Shown one piece after another: positions 1-10,296 of a stretch of DNA of 64,000 nt (position 1 is the first letter of the stretch; each line of letters opens with the position of its first letter). A program made the position numbers and the translations under genes. Location of the stretch: positions 1 to 64,000 of the forward strand of contig NZ_BAFK01000015.1 of the NCBI RefSeq assembly GCF_000296695.1, read 5' to 3'. A model generated the notes under the pieces. That model saw only the letters and a program-made list of their open reading frames with translations. It did no database searches and had not been told where the DNA came from. This stretch comes from Rheinheimera nanhaiensis E407-8 (lineage in GTDB: Bacteria; Pseudomonadota; Gammaproteobacteria; Enterobacterales; Alteromonadaceae).

Positions 1-14
1 GTGGCATGGCGCGC

Positions 15-42
15 ATTATAGGGTGTTTTAATTAGCCTGCAA
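15..42 (-). promoter_or_regulatory. rRNA-type promoter facing left, out of the window
   Basis: Read on the minus strand, a -35 TTGCAG (37-42) is followed after 16 bases by a perfect -10 TATAAT (15-20) and then a GC-rich stretch GCGCGCC, the discriminator type seen at stringently controlled rRNA promoters. In E. coli yrdA lies beside rrnD and is transcribed away from it, so a ribosomal operon immediately left of the window is likely. The rRNA genes are not in the window, so this rests on promoter architecture and synteny. Confidence 0.55.
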
Positions 43-150
43 GCGCTAAAGTGAGAAAATGTCGGTTTTTGTGATCGTTCGCAGAAAAATTGGTCGAAAC
101 GCGCTTTTTTAGTACATTTACTGCATAATAACTCTGCATTGGAGGACATT

Positions 151-684
151 ATGACGATACGAGCTTATAAAGGTATTATGCCGAAACTGGCAAACGGGGT
201 TTATGTAGATGAATCCAGTGTGTTGGTGGGCGATATAGCTATAGCAGAAGATGTCAGTATTTGGCCCTTGGTTGCTGCCCGCGGTGATGTCAATACTATC
301 CGCATAGGTGCCCGCACTAATATTCAGGATGGTTCGGTACTGCATTTATCCCGGCCAAGCCGCGGCAAGCCAGCCGGCTCCCCCCTGGTAATAGGTGAAG
401 ATGTTACCGTTGGCCATAAAGTGATGTTACACGGCTGTACGCTGGGTAATCGCATCCTGGTGGGTATGGGCGCTATCGTTATGGATGACGTGATAGTAGA
501 AGACGAGGTGATTATCGGCGCCGGCAGTTTAGTGCCGCCGGGTAAGCGGCTGCAAAGTGGCTACTTATATGTTGGCAGCCCGGCCAAGCAGGCGCGGCCG
601 CTGAATGATGCCGAAAAAGCCTTTTTAACTGAATCAGCAGCGAACTATGTAATATTGAAAAACGAGTATCTGGCTGAAGCTTAA
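151..684 (+). CDS. yrdA: Gamma-class carbonic anhydrase-like hexapeptide protein (YrdA family)
   Basis: This 177-residue protein has the left-handed beta-helix hexapeptide repeat pattern of gamma carbonic anhydrase-like proteins (for example residues VGDIAIAEDVSIWPLVAARGD) and conserved histidines in VTVGHKVMLHGC that would bind metal. Whether YrdA proteins hydrate CO2 is unresolved. The ATG at 151 is preferred over an in-frame TTG at 139 because GGAGG (141-145) sits five bases before it. Its stop overlaps the convergent stop of the DUF1488 gene by a few bases. Confidence 0.9.
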   Translation: MTIRAYKGIMPKLANGVYVDESSVLVGDIAIAEDVSIWPLVAARGDVNTIRIGARTNIQDGSVLHLSRPSRGKPAGSPLVIGEDVTVGHKVMLHGCTLGNRILVGMGAIVMDDVIVEDEVIIGAGSLVPPGKRLQSGYLYVGSPAKQARPLNDAEKAFLTESAANYVILKNEYLAEA

Positions 685-917
685 AGCCAGATCTCGCCTG
701 CTGTATTATAAGCGTCGTCCGCTATCGCCTGCTCGGCAGCGTCTTCCCAGTGAAAGGCATCAGCCTTTATCTGCTGTAAAAAGTTGTCAGGCGGCTGCTC
801 TGCTGGCAGTGGGATAAAGCAAGACACTTTTAAGCCGCTGACCAGACAGCTAAAACGCACCGCTTGTCTGGCGCTGTCTAGCACGAAATCATTATTAAAA
901 ATAAGCTGTTGGTTCAT
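681..917 (-). CDS. yrdB: DUF1488 family protein (YrdB-like)
   Basis: This small 78-residue protein matches the DUF1488 family, whose E. coli member YrdB also follows aroE. It has no recognisable catalytic motif and its function is unknown. The start overlaps the aroE stop by four bases (ATGA, read on the minus strand), so translation is probably coupled to aroE. Confidence 0.8.
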   Translation of the reverse strand: MNQQLIFNNDFVLDSARQAVRFSCLVSGLKVSCFIPLPAEQPPDNFLQQIKADAFHWEDAAEQAIADDAYNTAGEIWL

Positions 918-1732
918 ACTGCTTGTAACTGCTGCTGTAATAGCGCCAGTACCGGCGTCACGTCTGGTCGTTTGCCGCGCCAGAGATAGAAAGCTTCAGC
1001 TGCCTGCGCGACTAACATACCTAAACCATCAGCTTGCTGTGCTACACCCTGTTGCTGCGCCCAGTGCAAAAACGGCGTCGGCTTGGCGCCATATAACATA
1101 TCGTAGGCCAGTTGGCAGTGTTGCAAATGCCCGGCGCTGATATCGGGCCGCTCACCACTTAAGCCCGATGAGGTGGCGTTAATCACTAACGGGTAAGGCT
1201 GGCTGGGAATGTCGCCATAGCCGCACGCTGACACCCTGTGGTCAAAATTGATTGCTATCGCTTCTGCTTTACTCACAGTGCGGTTGGCCAGTACCAGCGT
1301 TGCCACACCGGCATCTAGTAAGGGGCCAATAGCGCCACGGCAGGCCCCACCGGCACCGAGCAGTAATACCGTTGCGCCCTGCAAATTAACCCCAAGCCGT
1401 TGTAAATCAGCGACCAGCCCAATACCATCGGTATTATCCCCACAGAGTTGGCCCGCACTATTAAAATATAAGGTGTTAACCGCGCCGGCTTGTTTGGCCC
1501 GCTCAGATAGCTGCTCCGCCAACTGATAAGCCTGCTGTTTAAACGGCACCGTCACGTTACCTCCCTTACCGCCGGCCGCAACAAACTGTTGCCAGCTGTC
1601 GGCAAAGCCATCCAGCGGTGCTAAAATGGCGTCGTACTGCAGTTGCTCACTTAATTGTGCAGCAAACTGCCGATGAATGACCGGTGACTTGGAATGGTTG
1701 ATCGGATGACCGAACACAGCATAGCGATCCAC
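914..1732 (-). CDS. aroE: Shikimate dehydrogenase (NADP+)
   Basis: AroE reduces 3-dehydroshikimate to shikimate in the chorismate pathway. The 272-residue protein shows the substrate-binding NHSKSP motif near the N-terminus, the NVTVPFK segment with the catalytic lysine (about residue 65), the GDNTDG aspartate (about 102) and the GAGGACRG dinucleotide-binding loop (about 126-133). The start is GTG; an in-frame stop lies not far upstream and no ATG fits. In relatives aroE follows tsaC or hemF directly, but here a globin gene on the opposite strand intervenes, so aroE needs a promoter inside or beyond that gene. yrdB follows with a four-base overlap. Confidence 0.95.
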   Translation of the reverse strand: MDRYAVFGHPINHSKSPVIHRQFAAQLSEQLQYDAILAPLDGFADSWQQFVAAGGKGGNVTVPFKQQAYQLAEQLSERAKQAGAVNTLYFNSAGQLCGDNTDGIGLVADLQRLGVNLQGATVLLLGAGGACRGAIGPLLDAGVATLVLANRTVSKAEAIAINFDHRVSACGYGDIPSQPYPLVINATSSGLSGERPDISAGHLQHCQLAYDMLYGAKPTPFLHWAQQQGVAQQADGLGMLVAQAAEAFYLWRGKRPDVTPVLALLQQQLQAV

Positions 1733-1737
1733 AACTG

Positions 1738-2184
1738 ATGCCCATAAAGAAGTTAGTGCAGATGATTGTTAATAAAAGCGGCGCAAATAGCAAGGCACAC
1801 CCAACACCCCAGCAAACACCTTATCAGCTGATGGGCGGCGAAGCGTCCGTACGCCACCTGGCTAACCGCTTCTACGACATCATGGAAACCGCACCAGAAG
1901 CGGCTGAGCTGTATGCTATTCATCCGCTGCCGTTAGATACGATCCGGCAGAAGTTCTTCGAGTTTTTATCGGGCTGGCTGGGCGGCCCGCCGTTATTTGA
2001 GCAAAAATACGGTCATCCGCGCCTGCGTGCGCGGCATTTACCTTTCACGGTTAACCAGCAGCTGCGTGACCAGTGGATGTTCTGTATGAACCAGGCACTG
2101 GATGAGGTGGTAGAAAACAACACGCTGCGTGAAGGCATTCGCCAGTCGATAGGCCAACTGGCGAGCCACATGATAAATTGTTAG
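1738..2184 (+). CDS. Group II truncated haemoglobin
   Basis: This protein of up to 148 residues has the 2-on-2 globin pattern of group II: tyrosine in the B helix (RFYDIM), the proximal histidine in RARHLPF and the G8 tryptophan in DQWMFCM. Such globins bind O2 or NO and are linked to oxidative or nitrosative stress. The start is uncertain: the ATG at 1738 has no clear ribosome site, and an ATG at 1762 preceded by AAGAAG may be real. It lies head to head with aroE (five bases between start codons) and tail to tail with hemF, so it interrupts the hemF-aroE arrangement. Confidence 0.85.
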   Translation: MPIKKLVQMIVNKSGANSKAHPTPQQTPYQLMGGEASVRHLANRFYDIMETAPEAAELYAIHPLPLDTIRQKFFEFLSGWLGGPPLFEQKYGHPRLRARHLPFTVNQQLRDQWMFCMNQALDEVVENNTLREGIRQSIGQLASHMINC

Positions 2185-3113
2185 CCTTCTAACCGCAGCC
2201 AATCCTGCGGTTTAAGATAGCGCTCGTACAATAATGCCTCAGCACTGCCAGGCGCTGGCTGATAGCCATATTGCCAGCGCACCAGTGGCGGCATTGACAT
2301 TAAGATAGACTCAGTTCGGCCACCGCTTTGCAGGCCAAACAAGGTGCCTCTGTCATACACCAGGTTAAATTCGACATAACGACCACGCCGGTACAGCTGG
2401 AACTGACGCTCCCTTTCACTATAAACAGCATCTTTACGTTTTTCGACTATCGGCAGATAGGCCGGAATAAAGGCCTCACCGACAGCACGCATTAACGCAA
2501 AGCTCTGCTCAAAACCTGGTTGGTTGAGATCATCAAAAAATAGCCCGCCCACACCACGGGTTTCGCCGCGGTGTTTTAAGTAAAAATACTCATCACACCA
2601 CTTTTTATACGCCGGGTAATACTCAGCGCCAAAAGGCTCTAACGCCGCTTTAGCAGTCTGGTGCCAGTGGATAACATCTTCTTCAAACGGGTAGTAAGGC
2701 GTTAAATCAAAACCACCGCCAAACCACCACACCGCCGGCTCGCCGGGTTTTTCTGCTATAAAAAAGCGCACATTGGCATGGGTGGTAGGTAAATACGGAT
2801 TATTGGGGTGGATCACCAGCGACACACCGCAGGCATTAAAACTGCGGCCGGCCAGCTCTGGCCGGTGTGCCGTAGCAGAAGCGGGCATATTGGCACCAAA
2901 CACATGGGAGTAATTCACGCCGGCTTGTTCAAATACCGCGCCACCGCTGAGTACACGGCTTTTGCCACCGCCACCTTCAGGGCGCTGCCAGGCATCTTCG
3001 ACAAACTGCGCTTTACCATCAGCGCTCTGCAGTGCTTGGCAAATACTGTCCTGCAAGTGCTGTAAAAACTGCTGCACGGCGGCCAGATGTTGCTGCGGTT
3101 GGTTCGTTGTCAC
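2181..3113 (-). CDS. hemF: Oxygen-dependent coproporphyrinogen III oxidase
   Basis: HemF oxidatively decarboxylates coproporphyrinogen III to protoporphyrinogen IX in heme synthesis. The 310-residue protein carries family signatures such as [14 protein letters not shown] (about residues 131-144) and RGGLFFDDL-type residues in [13 protein letters not shown], and has the usual length. The start is GTG with GGAG within the end of tsaC, one base upstream of it, so the two genes are translationally linked. The 3' end overlaps the convergent globin gene. Confidence 0.95.
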   Translation of the reverse strand: MTTNQPQQHLAAVQQFLQHLQDSICQALQSADGKAQFVEDAWQRPEGGGGKSRVLSGGAVFEQAGVNYSHVFGANMPASATAHRPELAGRSFNACGVSLVIHPNNPYLPTTHANVRFFIAEKPGEPAVWWFGGGFDLTPYYPFEEDVIHWHQTAKAALEPFGAEYYPAYKKWCDEYFYLKHRGETRGVGGLFFDDLNQPGFEQSFALMRAVGEAFIPAYLPIVEKRKDAVYSERERQFQLYRRGRYVEFNLVYDRGTLFGLQSGGRTESILMSMPPLVRWQYGYQPAPGSAEALLYERYLKPQDWLRLEG

Positions 3114-3114
3114 C

Positions 3115-3669
3115 TTAACTCCTTACAATATCGCCGGTCAGGGCATGACGAATTTGGCTGGGCTGGGTAGCGCCACCTAAAGCGCCGGGCACGATAGCCG
3201 CCAGCATAGCGCCTAAGCTGTGTTCAAGCTCGTCTTTATCGGTGATGGCAGGCTGACCGGATAAATTGGCACTGGTCGACACCAGGGGTTTGCCATAAGT
3301 TAAACAAAGTTGCTGCACCACCGGGTGCGCGCTGACGCGCACGGCGATGCTATCAAATTGCCCGGTTATCCACTTAGGCGCCGCTTGGCTGGCCGGCAGC
3401 ACCCAGCTGACGTGGCCAGGCCAGCTGGAAAAGATCTGATAGCGCTTTTCCAGCGGTATCGCGTTATCGTCAACATAGGGCAGCAGCTGCGAATAATTGG
3501 CTGCCACCAGAATAAGGCCCTTTTCCACCGGCCGTTGCTTGATCGCCAGCAGCGCCAGCACCGCGGCTTCGTTATCGGGATCACAACCTAAGCCATATAC
3601 CGCTTCGGTCGGGTATGCAATGACGCCACCGGCATTTAGCGCGTCAATAACAGCTTGATACAAAGACAT
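3115..3669 (-). CDS. tsaC: L-threonylcarbamoyladenylate synthase
   Basis: TsaC (YrdC) makes threonylcarbamoyl-AMP from threonine, bicarbonate and ATP, the first step of t6A modification at position 37 of ANN-decoding tRNAs. The 184-residue protein has the YrdC/Sua5 hallmark residues: [12 protein letters not shown] near the N-terminus, KQRP (about 46-49) and the [11 protein letters not shown] loop. It is the single-domain short form typical of gammaproteobacteria. It heads a left-facing unit with hemF. Confidence 0.95.
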   Translation of the reverse strand: MSLYQAVIDALNAGGVIAYPTEAVYGLGCDPDNEAAVLALLAIKQRPVEKGLILVAANYSQLLPYVDDNAIPLEKRYQIFSSWPGHVSWVLPASQAAPKWITGQFDSIAVRVSAHPVVQQLCLTYGKPLVSTSANLSGQPAITDKDELEHSLGAMLAAIVPGALGGATQPSQIRHALTGDIVRS

Positions 3670-3737
3670 AATGACCAGCCACTTTGGTTAAACACGGGAA
3701 AAACGCAGTTAAAATTTTCTTCAGCGCTGCAACTGGC

Positions 3738-3743
3738 TATAAT
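3738..3743 (+). promoter_or_regulatory. Likely -10 element of the purEK promoter
   Basis: A perfect TATAAT lies 47 bases before the purE start codon. The matching -35 region (about 3715-3721) is T-rich and poor. No convincing PurR-type palindrome was found, so purine control is not shown by the sequence. Confidence 0.45.
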
Positions 3744-3789
3744 AGCGCCTTCACGCGCTTAGTTCATCTCGTAGATAAGGAAACAATAG

Positions 3790-4281
3790 ATGCAAGTTGG
3801 CATTATCATGGGCTCGACGTCTGACTGGCCTACTATGAAGCACGCCGCTGATATGCTGGATAAATTCGGTATTGCCTATGAAACCAAAGTTGTTTCCGCA
3901 CACCGCACACCACAGTTACTGGCCGATTACGCCAGTACCGCCGCCAGCCGCGGCCTTAAGGTAATTATTGCCGGTGCCGGTGGTGCCGCCCACTTGCCGG
4001 GTATGGCCGCTGCGTTTACCAGCTTGCCGGTTTTAGGCGTGCCAGTGCAATCTAAAGCGTTAAAAGGGCTGGACTCGCTGCTATCTATTGTACAAATGCC
4101 CAAAGGCGTGGCGGTAGGCACCTTAGCCATTGGCGATGCCGGCGCTGCCAATGCCGGTTTATTAGCCGCGCAGATCCTGGCAACCCATAGCCCGGAGCTG
4201 ATGACCAAAATTGATGCCTTTCGTCAGGCGCAAACCGATATGGTGCTAAGTCAGCCCGACCCGTCACAGGTGACGTTATGA
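3790..4281 (+). CDS. purE: N5-carboxyaminoimidazole ribonucleotide mutase
   Basis: PurE (class I) moves the carboxylate of N5-CAIR to give CAIR in purine synthesis. The 163-residue protein has the [10 protein letters not shown] phosphate-binding N-terminus, the SAHRTP motif with the catalytic histidine (about residue 43) and [11 protein letters not shown] (about 60-70). It overlaps purK by ATGA and forms a bicistronic unit ending at the hairpin at 5420. Confidence 0.95.
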   Translation: MQVGIIMGSTSDWPTMKHAADMLDKFGIAYETKVVSAHRTPQLLADYASTAASRGLKVIIAGAGGAAHLPGMAAAFTSLPVLGVPVQSKALKGLDSLLSIVQMPKGVAVGTLAIGDAGAANAGLLAAQILATHSPELMTKIDAFRQAQTDMVLSQPDPSQVTL

Positions 4282-5411
4282 AGGTATTAGTGCTGGGCGC
4301 GGGTCAGCTTGCCCGCATGATGGCGCTGGCAGGCGCGCCACTGAATATCAGCATTAGTGCTTATGATGTTAACAGCGACAGCATAGTGCATCCGTTAACG
4401 CAGCAAAACTTAGGTAAAGGCCTGGCCAACGCCATTGCCGATGCCGATGTGGTGACCGCCGAGTTTGAGCATATCCCACTGCCGGTATTGGCGCAGTGCC
4501 AGCAAAGCGGCAAATTTTTACCCGGCGAAACCGCAATTAAAGCCGGCGGCGATCGCCGGCTGGAAAAAACGTTACTGGATGATGCCAAAGTACGCTCAGC
4601 CGCTTACCGGATTGTAAATAGCGAAGCAGATTTTCGGCAGGCCATTACCGCACTTGGCCTGCCATTAGTGTTTAAAAGCGCCTTAGCTGGCTATGACGGT
4701 AAAGGTCAGTGGCGGTTAAAACGGGCCGAAGATGCCACTGCCCTGTGGCAACAGCTGGACGCTTTTCTGTCTGCCGATCCCAGTCAGAGCATAGTGGCTG
4801 AGCAATTTATTCCGTTTTCGCGCGAAGTCTCCTTAATTGGCGCCCGCAATAGCCAAGGCGAGGTGCAGGTATATCCGCTAACAGAAAATCATCATGTTAA
4901 TGGCGTGCTGAGCGTTTCGTTAGCCGTTGCCGGTAACGAGCAATTACAACAACAGGCACAGCAGATGTTTACCGCTGTGGCTAATCAGCTTAACTATGTT
5001 GGTGTACTGGCGATTGAATTTTTTGACGTTAATGGCACGCTGCTGGTAAATGAAATAGCACCGCGGGTACATAACTCCGGCCACTGGACGCAGCAAGGCG
5101 CTGATGTATGTCAGTTTGAGCAGCATCTGCGCGCCGTTTGCGGCTTACCGCTGGGCAGTACGGCACTGGTACGCCCCAGCCTGATGGTGAATATTCTTGG
5201 CGAAGATAAGGTGCCAGAACAGATACTGACACTGCCGGGTTTACACCTGCATTGGTATGGTAAAACCAAGCGTGCCGGCCGGAAAATGGGCCATATTAAT
5301 TTATCCGGCGCAACCACTGCCGAGCTAAAAACCCGTTTTGAGCAGTTAATTAGTGTGTTACCAGAAGCGGCCTTTCCTGAACTGACGCAAATGGCTGCCA
5401 GGCTGAACTAA
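4278..5411 (+). CDS. purK: N5-carboxyaminoimidazole ribonucleotide synthase
   Basis: PurK is an ATP-grasp enzyme that carboxylates AIR to N5-CAIR for PurE. The 377-residue protein shows the N-terminal GAGQLARMM nucleotide-fold loop, the ATP-grasp body ([10 protein letters not shown], about residues 138-147; [13 protein letters not shown]) and the metal-binding [14 protein letters not shown] segment (about 257-270). Length is normal. It is translationally coupled to purE by a four-base overlap. Confidence 0.95.
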   Translation: MKVLVLGAGQLARMMALAGAPLNISISAYDVNSDSIVHPLTQQNLGKGLANAIADADVVTAEFEHIPLPVLAQCQQSGKFLPGETAIKAGGDRRLEKTLLDDAKVRSAAYRIVNSEADFRQAITALGLPLVFKSALAGYDGKGQWRLKRAEDATALWQQLDAFLSADPSQSIVAEQFIPFSREVSLIGARNSQGEVQVYPLTENHHVNGVLSVSLAVAGNEQLQQQAQQMFTAVANQLNYVGVLAIEFFDVNGTLLVNEIAPRVHNSGHWTQQGADVCQFEQHLRAVCGLPLGSTALVRPSLMVNILGEDKVPEQILTLPGLHLHWYGKTKRAGRKMGHINLSGATTAELKTRFEQLISVLPEAAFPELTQMAARLN

Positions 5412-5419
5412 CACAGCTG

Positions 5420-5450
5420 ACCGGCGCTACTCTGGCGCCGGTTGTTTTAT
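5420..5450 (+). terminator. Rho-independent terminator after purEK
   Basis: An 8-bp stem (ACCGGCGC at 5420-5427 with GCGCCGGT at 5435-5442) with a 7-base loop is followed by TGTTTTAT. It overlaps the last bases of the convergent zinc-ribbon gene. Confidence 0.7.
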
Positions 5451-5969
5451 ACCGCAGCCTTTATCCGCACAAAATAACTGACCTTTTTTCTCGATCAGCA
5501 GAGCAACATGGCAGGCTACGCAGTGGCCAGCAACCGGCTTGTCGTTGAGTAAAAACTTACATTTCGGGTAGTTATCACAGCCCCAGAAATGTTTGCCAAA
5601 CTTGTTTACCCGCTCAGTTAGCTGCCCCTGCTTACACTTGGGACACGCCAGCTTTTCCGCTTCTGGCTGCTCGTCCTGTTCATGCACCACGAAATGACAC
5701 TCGGGATAGTGGGTACAGCCGATAAACATGCCATAACGGCCATTTTTTACTGCCAGTGGGTGATGACACTGCGGGCAAAGCTCAGAGTCTAATACTTTGA
5801 CAATAGTGGTTTCGTGTTGGTGTAACGCCTTAGTATAGTGGCAAGCCGGATAAGCACTGCAACCGAGAAAAGGCCCACTTTTGGACGACTTCATCACTAA
5901 CGGCTGCTGACATAAAGGGCAAAGCTGCTGCTGATGAGGCAGCGAAAACAACGCAGAATGGTCACTCAT
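5427..5969 (-). CDS. yrdD: Topoisomerase-type C4 zinc-ribbon protein (YrdD-like)
   Basis: The 180-residue protein is made of four successive zinc ribbons like those at the C-terminus of topoisomerase I. The first three have CxxC...Cx4-5C spacing (CPLC, CPQC, CPKC, each followed by GC.(x)YP.C); the last (CVAC...CADKGC) is more divergent. There is no topoisomerase catalytic domain, so it is a stand-alone nucleic-acid-binding protein. E. coli YrdD lies in the same cluster. Its cellular role is unknown. Confidence 0.85.
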   Translation of the reverse strand: MSDHSALFSLPHQQQLCPLCQQPLVMKSSKSGPFLGCSAYPACHYTKALHQHETTIVKVLDSELCPQCHHPLAVKNGRYGMFIGCTHYPECHFVVHEQDEQPEAEKLACPKCKQGQLTERVNKFGKHFWGCDNYPKCKFLLNDKPVAGHCVACHVALLIEKKGQLFCADKGCGIKQPAPE

Positions 5970-5984
5970 AAGGTTAAAGGCCGC

Positions 5985-6458
5985 TTAATGCAGCGGCCCT
6001 TCTGGTTCATCGAAAATTAAATCTTCCATCTGGGCATAAGCATTTTCATGCCCGGGCACATTAAATAACACCATCAGCACCACCCACTTCAAATCTTCCA
6101 GGCTGATGCTGCTACTGTCCAAGTCCATTACCCGGTCAATAACCATCTCCCGGGTCACCGCATCCAACACGTTGATCTGCTCTAAAAACAGCAGAAAGCC
6201 GCGGCAGTCTACATCCAGCTTGGTTTGCTCTGGCAGGCTGTAGATACGGGTAGCATTGGATATGCCTTTGGATAAATACGGCTTAACGTGACTTTCCTGC
6301 AGCGCAGACAGGTTGTCGAGCCATTTGAGCGCTTTAAAGATATCGTCGTCATGAAAACCTGCCCGGCTTAACTCTTTGGTAAGGTCGGCATGATTAACGT
6401 AAATGTCAGCTTCGTTGTGGATATAGTTTTCGAACAGATAAACGAGGATATCAAACAT
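5985..6458 (-). CDS. smg: Smg family protein (DUF494)
   Basis: This 157-residue acidic, helix-rich protein matches Smg/DUF494, found next to dprA in gammaproteobacteria. Typical sequence is [19 protein letters not shown] at the start. Its function is not established. It begins two bases after the dprA stop, so the two are cotranscribed. Confidence 0.9.
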   Translation of the reverse strand: MFDILVYLFENYIHNEADIYVNHADLTKELSRAGFHDDDIFKALKWLDNLSALQESHVKPYLSKGISNATRIYSLPEQTKLDVDCRGFLLFLEQINVLDAVTREMVIDRVMDLDSSSISLEDLKWVVLMVLFNVPGHENAYAQMEDLIFDEPEGPLH

Positions 6459-6460
6459 AC

Positions 6461-7552
6461 TCAGGCACTCCTCACTTTTATGTAGCCACCAGGAACTGCC
6501 GCTACTGCACCAGCTAACTCCAGCTGCAGCAGCGCTATCGTTGCATCAGCAATCGCCATCCCGGCGCGCTGCGCAATAAGATCAACTGCGGTAACTTCAT
6601 CTCCTACGTTAGCCAACAACTGGCCGCCAAACAAGTCTGATTGCTGACTTTTTTCTGCCTCTACCTCATCTTTCAGACAACTTTTAGTAAAAAAGTGCCA
6701 TTCTTCCAGTATATCGGCCACACTGGTGACCAGTTTAGCACCTTGTTGAATAAGCTGATGGCAGCCTGCCGACTGCGGACTAAAGATGGAACCAGGCACA
6801 GCAAACACATCCCGGCTATATTCTGCCGCCAGATTGGCGCTGATAAGCGTACCGCTTTTTAAGCCAGCTTCCACCACTATAGTGCCGATACTCAAGCCTA
6901 CCACGATGCGGTTACGTTGCGGAAACCATTCAGCCCGCGGTTGTACATCAGGGAAATATTCCGACACCAGCGCGCCCTGACTGGCGATTTGCTCTGCCAG
7001 CGCTTTATTTGCTGCCGGATAAACCTGCTCTAAACCATGGCCTAGCACTGCTATGGTTAAGCCGCCAGCCTGCAGTGCGCCTTTGTGGCTTTCACTGTCA
7101 ATACCACGCGCCATGCCGCTGGTGATCAGATAGCCCTGCTGCGATAACTCAGAAGCAAAGCTTTGCGCCACCTTGCGTCCGGTTGGCGTAGGTGTGCGGC
7201 TGCCCACCATCGCCAACTGCTGCTGCGACAAAATAGTTGGGTCGCCTTTTACAAACAATAGCAAAGGCGGTTGCTTGGTTTGCTTTAACAGCGACGGGTA
7301 ACGTGGGTCTTGGTAGGTAATAATATGATGCAAGTCGCTTTGCGCCAGCCAATGCAAGGCTTTTTCTACTTTAGGGCTCGCCTCCTGTGTCAGCAGGTAC
7401 GCCTGTCGCTCGGTAAAACCAATGTTTTTCAGGGTGCTGGCCGGCAATTTTACCAGTTCAGCTAAACAGATATGCTCGCTCAGACGTTGGAACTTCAGGC
7501 CATCCTGGCCATGCACAGTGGCTAAAGCGAGCCAGTTGCGAAGGTCTTCCAT
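6461..7552 (-). CDS. dprA: DNA-processing protein DprA
   Basis: DprA binds incoming single-stranded DNA and loads RecA during natural transformation. The 363-residue protein has an N-terminal SAM-like helical region, the Rossmann-like core with [10 protein letters not shown] (about residues 117-126), the SGMARGID motif and the VYPAANKAL region, and a C-terminal winged-helix-like domain (about 300-363). It lies between a LysM protein gene (26 bases upstream) and smg. Confidence 0.95.
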   Translation of the reverse strand: MEDLRNWLALATVHGQDGLKFQRLSEHICLAELVKLPASTLKNIGFTERQAYLLTQEASPKVEKALHWLAQSDLHHIITYQDPRYPSLLKQTKQPPLLLFVKGDPTILSQQQLAMVGSRTPTPTGRKVAQSFASELSQQGYLITSGMARGIDSESHKGALQAGGLTIAVLGHGLEQVYPAANKALAEQIASQGALVSEYFPDVQPRAEWFPQRNRIVVGLSIGTIVVEAGLKSGTLISANLAAEYSRDVFAVPGSIFSPQSAGCHQLIQQGAKLVTSVADILEEWHFFTKSCLKDEVEAEKSQQSDLFGGQLLANVGDEVTAVDLIAQRAGMAIADATIALLQLELAGAVAAVPGGYIKVRSA

Positions 7553-7578
7553 GGCAAACTGGCTCCATCATGTTGCAG

Positions 7579-8688
7579 TTACAGGTTGGCTATCGTATCG
7601 CCCACCCGGATAGGTTGTTGTGTTTTAGTGACAATGCCGAAACTTAACCGCTCAGCCACTTTAAACACCATTAGCTCGCCCACTTTTTCCCGTGGCAGCA
7701 CTATGCTGTTATCACCAAAGCTTTTTAACGCTTTTTGCAGCTTGTTGGCATCTTCGACATACACCGGGCCATTTTTACCGTCGATTACAGTAGGTGAGTT
7801 GCGGTAAATACCCAGCATGTGGCCCGCTTTCAGCTCGTTTACGCTACCGCGGTTTAATACCACGATATCCCACTTAGAGAATTCACGCAGGTTAGCGGTG
7901 GTGTCTATAATGCTACCGCTGACATCAAACTCAGGCTTTTGCATAATAAAAAATGCGGGTAAGGCCTGGCCTTCCAGCGCTGGCATCAACCGGTCGCCCT
8001 GTTTAATTTCGCGTTTTACACTTAGTACGTTTAATGATGCGGCTTCTGTTGGCGACGCTTCCGTGGCTTCGCGCCCTGGCCTAAATGCACGGGCGGTAGC
8101 GATAAGAGTGGTTTCATAACCCAGCACTTCGCCATCGTCAGTGTTGATATAAGGCTTACCTTTGCGGTACACACCATAAGATGCGCCACTCTCTAATACG
8201 CCTTTGGCATAAATAATGTGGTCATTGACAGAGTTCTTCACATTGGCGTTTGAGCCAAGGATATACGGCAGCGCAGCAATTTGCTCGTCACTTAACGCCT
8301 GCTCAAAGGTCAGATAATGCCGAATCATACTTAGCGGCAAAGTACTTACCGCATCACCGCCTTTTAGTGTTTTACGGGCGGTTGGCGACAAGCGTTTGAC
8401 GTTTTCATTCACGCTCAAACGCGGCCGACCCTGCGCATCAAAGGTTAGTGTTAAGGTGTCACCCGGAAAAATTAAATGCGGGTTATCTACCTGCGGGTTC
8501 ATCTGCCATAACTGGGGCCAAAGCCAGGGCTCATTCAGGTACAGGGCCGAGATATCCCACAAAGTATCGCCCTTTTTCACCACATAGCTCGCAGGAGCAT
8601 CGTCGCGAATTTTTAACACATCCGCTACTACGTTAAAAAAGCCACTCATAACTAACAGAGTGACGACAGTTGCAATTTTTTTCAGCAT
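7579..8688 (-). CDS. LysM domain protein with signal peptide
   Basis: The chosen ATG (8688) gives a 369-residue protein with a signal peptide (MLKKIATVVTLLVMSGFF) and AAGGA-type ribosome site; an upstream in-frame GTG at 8730 lacks both. Residues about 33-80 form a LysM domain (YVVKKGDTLWDISALYLNEP, WPQLW), which binds peptidoglycan. The remaining 280 residues are not assigned by me. Homologues precede dprA in many gammaproteobacteria. It probably acts in the periplasm. Confidence 0.85.
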   Translation of the reverse strand: MLKKIATVVTLLVMSGFFNVVADVLKIRDDAPASYVVKKGDTLWDISALYLNEPWLWPQLWQMNPQVDNPHLIFPGDTLTLTFDAQGRPRLSVNENVKRLSPTARKTLKGGDAVSTLPLSMIRHYLTFEQALSDEQIAALPYILGSNANVKNSVNDHIIYAKGVLESGASYGVYRKGKPYINTDDGEVLGYETTLIATARAFRPGREATEASPTEAASLNVLSVKREIKQGDRLMPALEGQALPAFFIMQKPEFDVSGSIIDTTANLREFSKWDIVVLNRGSVNELKAGHMLGIYRNSPTVIDGKNGPVYVEDANKLQKALKSFGDNSIVLPREKVGELMVFKVAERLSFGIVTKTQQPIRVGDTIANL

Positions 8689-8811
8689 GCCTGCATCCTT
8701 GAGCTCGATCTTGTTGTAATTATTGCACACTAAGCTGTTAATACAGCGGATTAATGGCTAAAATTAAAACATACCACAACCTTTGAAACAAAGCATATTT
8801 TTGTAGGTGCT

Positions 8812-9327
8812 ATGGCCGTTTTACATGTTTTACATTACCCCGATGAAAGATTGCGCACTGTCGCCAAACCTGTTGACAGTGTTAATGCTGAAATTAAGCA
8901 ACTGGTCGCTGACATGCTGGACACCATGTATGCCGAGAATGGCATTGGTTTAGCCGCCACCCAGGTGAATGTGCATCAACGCGTCGTTGTGATCGATGTG
9001 TCTGAAGATCGTAATGAACCTATGGTGTTCATTAACCCGGAAATTATCAGCCGCAGTGGCGACACCAGCTATGAAGAAGGCTGTCTGTCGGTACCGCAAA
9101 GCTATGGCAAAGTTGAGCGTGCCGCCGAGATCACGGTGAAAGCCCTGGATAAAAACGGCAACCCCTTTGAATTAAAGGCTGATGGCTTGTTGGCGATTTG
9201 TCTGCAGCATGAGTTGGATCATTTAGTTGGTAAGCTGTTTATCGATTATTTGTCGCCGCTGAAACGTGAGCGGATCCGGAAAAAGCTGGAAAAAGAAGCC
9301 AAGATGGCGCAGCGCCACGCGCTGTAA
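8812..9327 (+). CDS. def: Peptide deformylase
   Basis: Def removes the N-formyl group from nascent proteins. The 171-residue protein has all three metal-site motifs: [14 protein letters not shown] (metal cysteine) and HELDH (two metal histidines and the catalytic glutamate). It heads the def-fmt-rsmB-trkA operon; fmt follows after 12 bases. Confidence 0.97.
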   Translation: MAVLHVLHYPDERLRTVAKPVDSVNAEIKQLVADMLDTMYAENGIGLAATQVNVHQRVVVIDVSEDRNEPMVFINPEIISRSGDTSYEEGCLSVPQSYGKVERAAEITVKALDKNGNPFELKADGLLAICLQHELDHLVGKLFIDYLSPLKRERIRKKLEKEAKMAQRHAL

Positions 9328-9339
9328 ACAGGAAACACT

Positions 9340-10296
9340 GTGACCTCTCCTCTACGTATTATTTTTGCCGGTACGCCGGATTTTGCCGCCAGGCATTTAC
9401 AAGCCCTGCTCGACGCCAACCATCAGGTGGTCGCCGTGTATACCCAGCCCGACCGCCCTGCCGGTCGCGGCCAGCAGCTGCAGCCCAGCGCCGTTAAGCA
9501 ACTGGCGCTGCAGCACCAGCTACCGGTGTATCAGCCTAAGTCGCTAAAAAAGCCCGCTGCCCAGGCTGAGCTGGCCAGCTTAAATGCCGATCTGATGATA
9601 GTAGTGGCCTATGGGCTGATATTGCCACAAGTGGTGCTGGACACCCCCAAATTAGGCTGCATTAACGTGCATGGCTCCTTGCTGCCACGCTGGCGTGGCG
9701 CGGCGCCAATACAACGGGCGATCTGGGCCGGCGATAGCACAACCGGCATTACCATTATGCAAATGGATGCCGGCTTAGATACCGGCGCTATGCTAAGCAC
9801 CGTCAGCTGCAGCATCAGTGACGATGACACCAGCACATCGTTGTACGATAAATTAGCGCAACTTGGCCCCAAAGCCCTGTTAGATGCGCTGTCACAATTA
9901 CCTCAGTTACAACAAGCCGCTATAGCACAGGATAACCAACTGGCGACTTATGCCGAAAAACTGCACAAAGACGAGGCCCTGCTGAATTTCAGCAAAGACG
10001 CCGCTGCTCTGGCGCGTGAAGTGCGGGCCTTTAACCCCTGGCCGGTCAGCTACCTGAGCCTGCCCCAAGGCAATATCAAAGTCTGGCAGGCACATAGCCT
10101 TAGCAGCCAAAGCGGCAAAGCAGCCGGCACGGTATTGTCGGCCGATAAAAACGGCATTGCCATTGCCTGTACTGACGGTATTTTCGTCATTACCCAATTA
10201 CAGCCGCCCGGTAAAAAACCGATGGCGGTGGCCGACTTTTTAAATGGCCGCGCTGACTGGTTAAGCCCCGGCCAGCAACTGAGCGGCACGCCATGA
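9340..10296 (+). CDS. fmt: Methionyl-tRNA formyltransferase
   Basis: Fmt formylates initiator Met-tRNA using 10-formyltetrahydrofolate. The 318-residue protein has the N-terminal formyltransferase domain with the [17 protein letters not shown] signature (about residues 108-124) and the catalytic aspartate in QMDAGLDTG, then a C-terminal tRNA-binding domain. The start is GTG with AGGAAA upstream. Its stop overlaps rsmB by four bases. Confidence 0.97.
   Translation: MTSPLRIIFAGTPDFAARHLQALLDANHQVVAVYTQPDRPAGRGQQLQPSAVKQLALQHQLPVYQPKSLKKPAAQAELASLNADLMIVVAYGLILPQVVLDTPKLGCINVHGSLLPRWRGAAPIQRAIWAGDSTTGITIMQMDAGLDTGAMLSTVSCSISDDDTSTSLYDKLAQLGPKALLDALSQLPQLQQAAIAQDNQLATYAEKLHKDEALLNFSKDAAALAREVRAFNPWPVSYLSLPQGNIKVWQAHSLSSQSGKAAGTVLSADKNGIAIACTDGIFVITQLQPPGKKPMAVADFLNGRADWLSPGQQLSGTP

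Noticed and set aside
3690-3789. PurR operator before purEK
   Set aside because: No good match to the ACGCAAACGTTTGCGT type palindrome was found.
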